A DNA stretch of 54,022 bases from CAYLXN01 sp964586855 (GTDB lineage Bacteria > Patescibacteriota > Saccharimonadia > Saccharimonadales > Saccharimonadaceae): positions 1 to 54,022 of the forward strand of contig CAZPHO010000004.1 of assembly GCA_964586855.1 (NCBI GenBank), written 5' to 3'. A program made the position numbers and the translations under genes. Positions 51,631-54,022 of this stretch are shown piece after piece (the first letter of the stretch is position 1; every line of letters starts with the position of its first letter). A model generated the notes under the pieces. The model was not told where the DNA came from. It did not search any database and was given only the letters and a program-made list of their open reading frames with translations.

Positions 51631-52737
51631 ATGATAAAAATATTGGCTATTTTTGGCACTCGTCCAGAAGCGATCAAAATGGCGCCTCTCGTGAAAGAAT
51701 TGCGTTCGAGAAAGGGGATTGAGACTATCGTCTGCGTGACCGCTCAACATCGAGAGATGCTTGATCAGGTGCTACATACTTTTAAGATTAAGCCTGATTA
51801 TGATTTGAATATTATGAAGCCGGGGCAGTCGCTTTCAGAAGTTACTAGTCGTATATTGATGGGATTAGAAGAGGTGATTAAGGCCGAGCAGCCTGATTTG
51901 GTGTTGGTTCATGGCGACACCTCAACTGCATTTGCAGGAGCTTTGGCGGCCTTTTACAACGGCATTAAGATCGGACATGTCGAGGCCGGCTTGCGAACTG
52001 GTAATCTGCAATCTCCGTGGCCTGAAGAGGCAAACCGCTTGTTGATTGACGTCCTGGCTGACTATTACTTTGCTCCGACTGAAAATAGTATGAAAAACTT
52101 AGTTCAAGAAAACAAGCCAGCTGAGCGCATATATGTCACCGGCAACACGGCCATCGATGCCCTGCAAACAACCGTCGTTGATTCATACGAGCACCCTGAC
52201 TTGGACTGGATGTCACAAGGCAGAGGAGTGCTCTTAACAGCCCATCGTCGAGAGAATCTAGGCGAGCCGATGGTTCATATATTTAATGCAATCAAGAGGG
52301 TTGTAGACGAGTTTGACGATGTTCGAGTTGTTTATCCAATTCATCTTAATCCTAAGGTGAGAGAGATAGCAGATAATATTCTTAAAGACAATGATCGAAT
52401 TCGGCTAATCGAGCCGCTTGAAGTGGTTGACTTCCATAACTTTTTAAACAAAGCTTATTTAGTTCTAACTGACAGTGGCGGCATTCAAGAAGAGGCCCCG
52501 TCGCTTGGCAAGCCGGTGTTGGTTTTGCGTGATACCACTGAACGCCCAGAGGGGGTAGAAGCAGGAACGCTGAAGCTAGCTGGAACTAATGAAAAAAATA
52601 TCTACACGGCTGTGCGCGAGCTTTTGACCAACGAGGAGCTGTACCAGTCGATGAGCAAGGCCTCAAATCCATACGGTGATGGGCAGGCTAGTCGTCGAAT
52701 TGCTGATATAATTGTCGAGCAATTGGGCAACAAATAG
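51631..52737 (+). CDS. wecB: UDP-N-acetylglucosamine 2-epimerase (non-hydrolysing)
   Basis: 368 residues, the normal length. FGTRPEAIKMAPLVKEL, VCVTAQHREMLDQVL, LVLVHGDTSTAFAGALAAFY, GHVEAGLRTG, LLTAHRRENLGEPM and the C-terminal LTDSGGIQEEAPSLGKPVLVLR are all conserved. It converts UDP-GlcNAc to UDP-ManNAc in the cytoplasm. It pairs with the TagA/WecG-like domain encoded at 46417-48720. No WecC (ManNAc dehydrogenase) is visible, so ManNAc itself is the likelier product used. Confidence 0.97.
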   Translation: MIKILAIFGTRPEAIKMAPLVKELRSRKGIETIVCVTAQHREMLDQVLHTFKIKPDYDLNIMKPGQSLSEVTSRILMGLEEVIKAEQPDLVLVHGDTSTAFAGALAAFYNGIKIGHVEAGLRTGNLQSPWPEEANRLLIDVLADYYFAPTENSMKNLVQENKPAERIYVTGNTAIDALQTTVVDSYEHPDLDWMSQGRGVLLTAHRRENLGEPMVHIFNAIKRVVDEFDDVRVVYPIHLNPKVREIADNILKDNDRIRLIEPLEVVDFHNFLNKAYLVLTDSGGIQEEAPSLGKPVLVLRDTTERPEGVEAGTLKLAGTNEKNIYTAVRELLTNEELYQSMSKASNPYGDGQASRRIADIIVEQLGNK

Positions 52738-52812
52738 CAGTAGTTATTACTTTGAGTCCGAGTTAAAGTGGTGTAGTGGTATCTATTGTGACAGAAAGCC
52801 AACAATCATAAA

Positions 52813-52921
52813 ATGCTTTGGACGGAAAAAATATCGATTGATAATAACTGGTGGGACAGGGTCGTTTGGTGACGCTGTTGTTCGTCGGTTTTTAAAATCT
52901 AACATTAAAATTAGGACTTGA
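52813..52921 (+). pseudogene. 5' remnant of a fnlA/capE-type UDP-sugar dehydratase gene
   Basis: Reading from 52812 in one frame gives KCFGRKKYRLIITGGTGSFG, then DAVVRRFLKSNIKIR and a stop. This is the N-terminal Rossmann start of the polysaccharide-biosynthesis dehydratase/epimerase family (FnlA, CapE, WbjB), which often sits beside wecB. The ATG at 52813 is in another frame; removing one C from ATGCTTTGG would restore MFGRKKYR. So the fragment has a frameshift at the start and is cut after about 35 codons. The remainder is absent. Confidence 0.75.
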
Positions 52922-53003
52922 CGCCAGCTTCAGTTTGGATTACACTAAATGGCTGTCGTCATTTGACGAAGAATATTTTGGCTTTAGCCAAGGAGGATTA
53001 GTT

Positions 53004-53441
53004 GTGGATCTAAAAAAGATTGGGCAGCAGCTGCTTGCTAGAATCAACAACCTGCCTATCCAGCATCAAGCTGATCAGCTCGAAGACCGAACGATCGACT
53101 TTGTTCGTCTCAGTCGCTGGAAGCGCCAGTACAAGACTAGTTGTCAGCTGTTTTCGACGCGCTATTCTGACTGTTGTCAGAATATCGACCATCGCAAGTT
53201 TGATCGCTTGACTCAGGGCCAGCGAGATTTTATTATCAACTTGCGCCAAATTGCAGGCGTGGAGTCGGTTGTTATAGATGGCCATAGCTTGACGGTCGCG
53301 ATCGAGCAAACTGCGGATTGGTCGGCCGACGCGATTAATGCTCGAGTTTTGGCTACCATTAAGAGTTATATTGGCTGGAGCAAGAAGTCAGTGATTTATG
53401 ATATCGATCAAAAGTGCAATCACCGCCAGATTTCTCCTTAG
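53004..53441 (+). CDS. Unknown small protein, 145 aa
   Basis: I choose GTG at 53004 because AAGGAGG lies about 7 nt upstream; an in-frame ATG at 52935 has no ribosome site and would overlap the end of the remnant region. The product begins MDLKKIGQQLLARINNLP. It is soluble, basic and has no recognised domain. The middle (VESVVIDGHSLTVAIEQ) looks strand-rich. It has its own terminator. Confidence 0.7.
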   Translation: MDLKKIGQQLLARINNLPIQHQADQLEDRTIDFVRLSRWKRQYKTSCQLFSTRYSDCCQNIDHRKFDRLTQGQRDFIINLRQIAGVESVVIDGHSLTVAIEQTADWSADAINARVLATIKSYIGWSKKSVIYDIDQKCNHRQISP

Positions 53442-53451
53442 TAGCTAAATC

Positions 53452-53479
53452 AAACCCAGATTAAGCAATCTGGGTTTTT
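53452..53479 (+). terminator. Intrinsic terminator
   Basis: AAACCCAGATT-AAGC-AATCTGGGTTT: an 11-bp stem, four-base loop and a run of T. It ends the gene at 53004-53441. Confidence 0.9.
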
Positions 53480-53498
53480 GCTTGTTAGAGTTATGTTA

Positions 53499-53504
53499 TA
53501 TAAT
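53499..53504 (+). promoter_or_regulatory. -10 box, predicted leaderless start
   Basis: TATAAT followed by exactly 6 nt (TAAACC) and ATG at 53511. No Shine-Dalgarno. Same geometry as eno, tig and the 34887 gene. The -35 is weak. Confidence 0.55.
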
Positions 53505-53510
53505 TAAACC

Positions 53511-53981
53511 ATGATGCTAAAGCATGGACTTAAGATTGGTTTGGGTCTGCTAGCGCTTGGGTTTTTAGTAGCGCTGATTGTTTATAATTACACTAAACTG
53601 CCGCCGTTGCCAGATTATCCGCGTCGAATCGCCACTATGAACAACCACCGAATCACTTTGCTAGAGACTAGAACTCCTCAAGAAAATGCGCTTGGGCTTG
53701 GGGCTGTGCCGCAGCTACCTCGCGATTATGGCATGTTATTTTCTGGAAAAGGCTCGATGCCGATTTGGATGAAAGGCATGAGATATCCGATTGATATTAT
53801 CTGGCTAAATACTGATAACCAAATAATCCACATCGTGCCTGACGCTCAGCCGTCAAGCTATCCCGAGACAACTTTTACCAACCCTGTCGGCACTGACGCC
53901 CGGTGGGTAATTGAGCTCAACGCTGGCCTGGCCGATCAAATTGGACTCAAACTTGGCGATCAAGTTGAACTAAAAAACTGA
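53511..53981 (+). CDS. Membrane-anchored DUF192 protein
   Basis: 156 residues. One N-terminal helix (about 8-26) is followed by an external DUF192 domain with the hallmarks RDYGMLFSGKG, IWMKGMRYPIDIIWL and the C-terminal VIELNAGLADQIGLKLGD. The family is widespread and of unknown function. A perfect -10 box 6 nt upstream suggests a leaderless mRNA. Confidence 0.9.
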   Translation: MMLKHGLKIGLGLLALGFLVALIVYNYTKLPPLPDYPRRIATMNNHRITLLETRTPQENALGLGAVPQLPRDYGMLFSGKGSMPIWMKGMRYPIDIIWLNTDNQIIHIVPDAQPSSYPETTFTNPVGTDARWVIELNAGLADQIGLKLGDQVELKN

Positions 53982-54002
53982 GCGATGAGTCGCTCAGTTT
54001 TT
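53973..54002 (+). terminator. Intrinsic terminator
   Basis: AAAACTGAGCGA-TGAG-TCGCTCAGTTTT with further T residues: a 12-bp stem that includes the stop codon of the DUF192 gene. Confidence 0.92.
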
Positions 54003-54022
54003 ATTTTATAATTTCTCTGGTG

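Noticed and set aside
52712..52921. Intact 69-codon gene
   Set aside because: Only the last part resembles a protein family, it lacks a ribosome site, and it overlaps the end of wecB; it is better read as a remnant.

Overview
The window is most likely from a member of the Patescibacteria (CPR), with Candidatus Saccharibacteria (TM7) as the best guess. Genes are short and tightly packed, with stop/start overlaps. The wall machinery looks Gram-positive (class A PBP, RNase J, ClpC, a YacL-like PIN-TRAM protein, a WecB/TagA pair), and the encoded metabolism visible here is sparse. TAG, TAA and TGA all end genes, so the code is standard and this is not a UGA-recoded Gracilibacteria-type genome. 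The 100-base run of N at 39018-39117 shows that this is a draft assembly.

Layout. 1-4820 is an RNA-rich segment. It holds tRNA-Val(CAC), tRNA-Cys(GCA), tRNA-Leu(TAA), two tandem arrays of degenerate tRNA-like units (1-162 minus and 4503-4728 plus), a candidate structured ncRNA with its own promoter and terminator (about 3631-3842), a TraX-like protein, a two-component system, an unknown protein and a membrane-protein gene broken by an in-frame TAG. 4852-9420 is lemA-htpX-membrane protein-ligA. 9460-12017 holds an unknown gene behind an attenuator-like leader, eno, and a small membrane protein behind a long structured leader. 12018-15889 has a histidine phosphatase and the rnj-COG0523 pair. 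16040-23153 is an operon of nusA, clpC, a membrane zincin, radA and a PIN-TRAM gene, facing a class A PBP. 26035-31613 is tyrS, a phosphohexomutase, recG and rsmD. Then come a SecG-like gene, tig, hisS, a small membrane protein, a SPOUT methyltransferase and a FAD oxidase.

37255-52737 is a surface-glycopolymer locus. Two secreted proteins, one with FG-GAP-like repeats, are followed by a nearly continuous run of glycosyltransferases, a pyruvyl transferase, a flippase and a polymerase. Three products are fusions: flippase with GT4, polymerase with a TagA/WecG-type GT26, and GtrA with a GT-C enzyme. WecB would make UDP-ManNAc, which the TagA/WecG-like domain could use. A 5' remnant of a fnlA/capE-type gene follows. 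The window ends with an unknown small protein and a membrane-anchored DUF192 protein.

The signals I rate most interesting are: (i) the two loci in which a promoter is followed by tandem pseudo-tRNA units in exact phase with a tRNA start (the real tRNA is seen for Leu and predicted just outside the window for the other); (ii) a recurring -10 box placed exactly 6 nt before ATG, suggesting a class of leaderless mRNAs; (iii) the unassigned structured RNA at about 3631-3842; and (iv) the fused glycopolymer enzymes. All calls come from reading the sequence; no database search or folding program was run.
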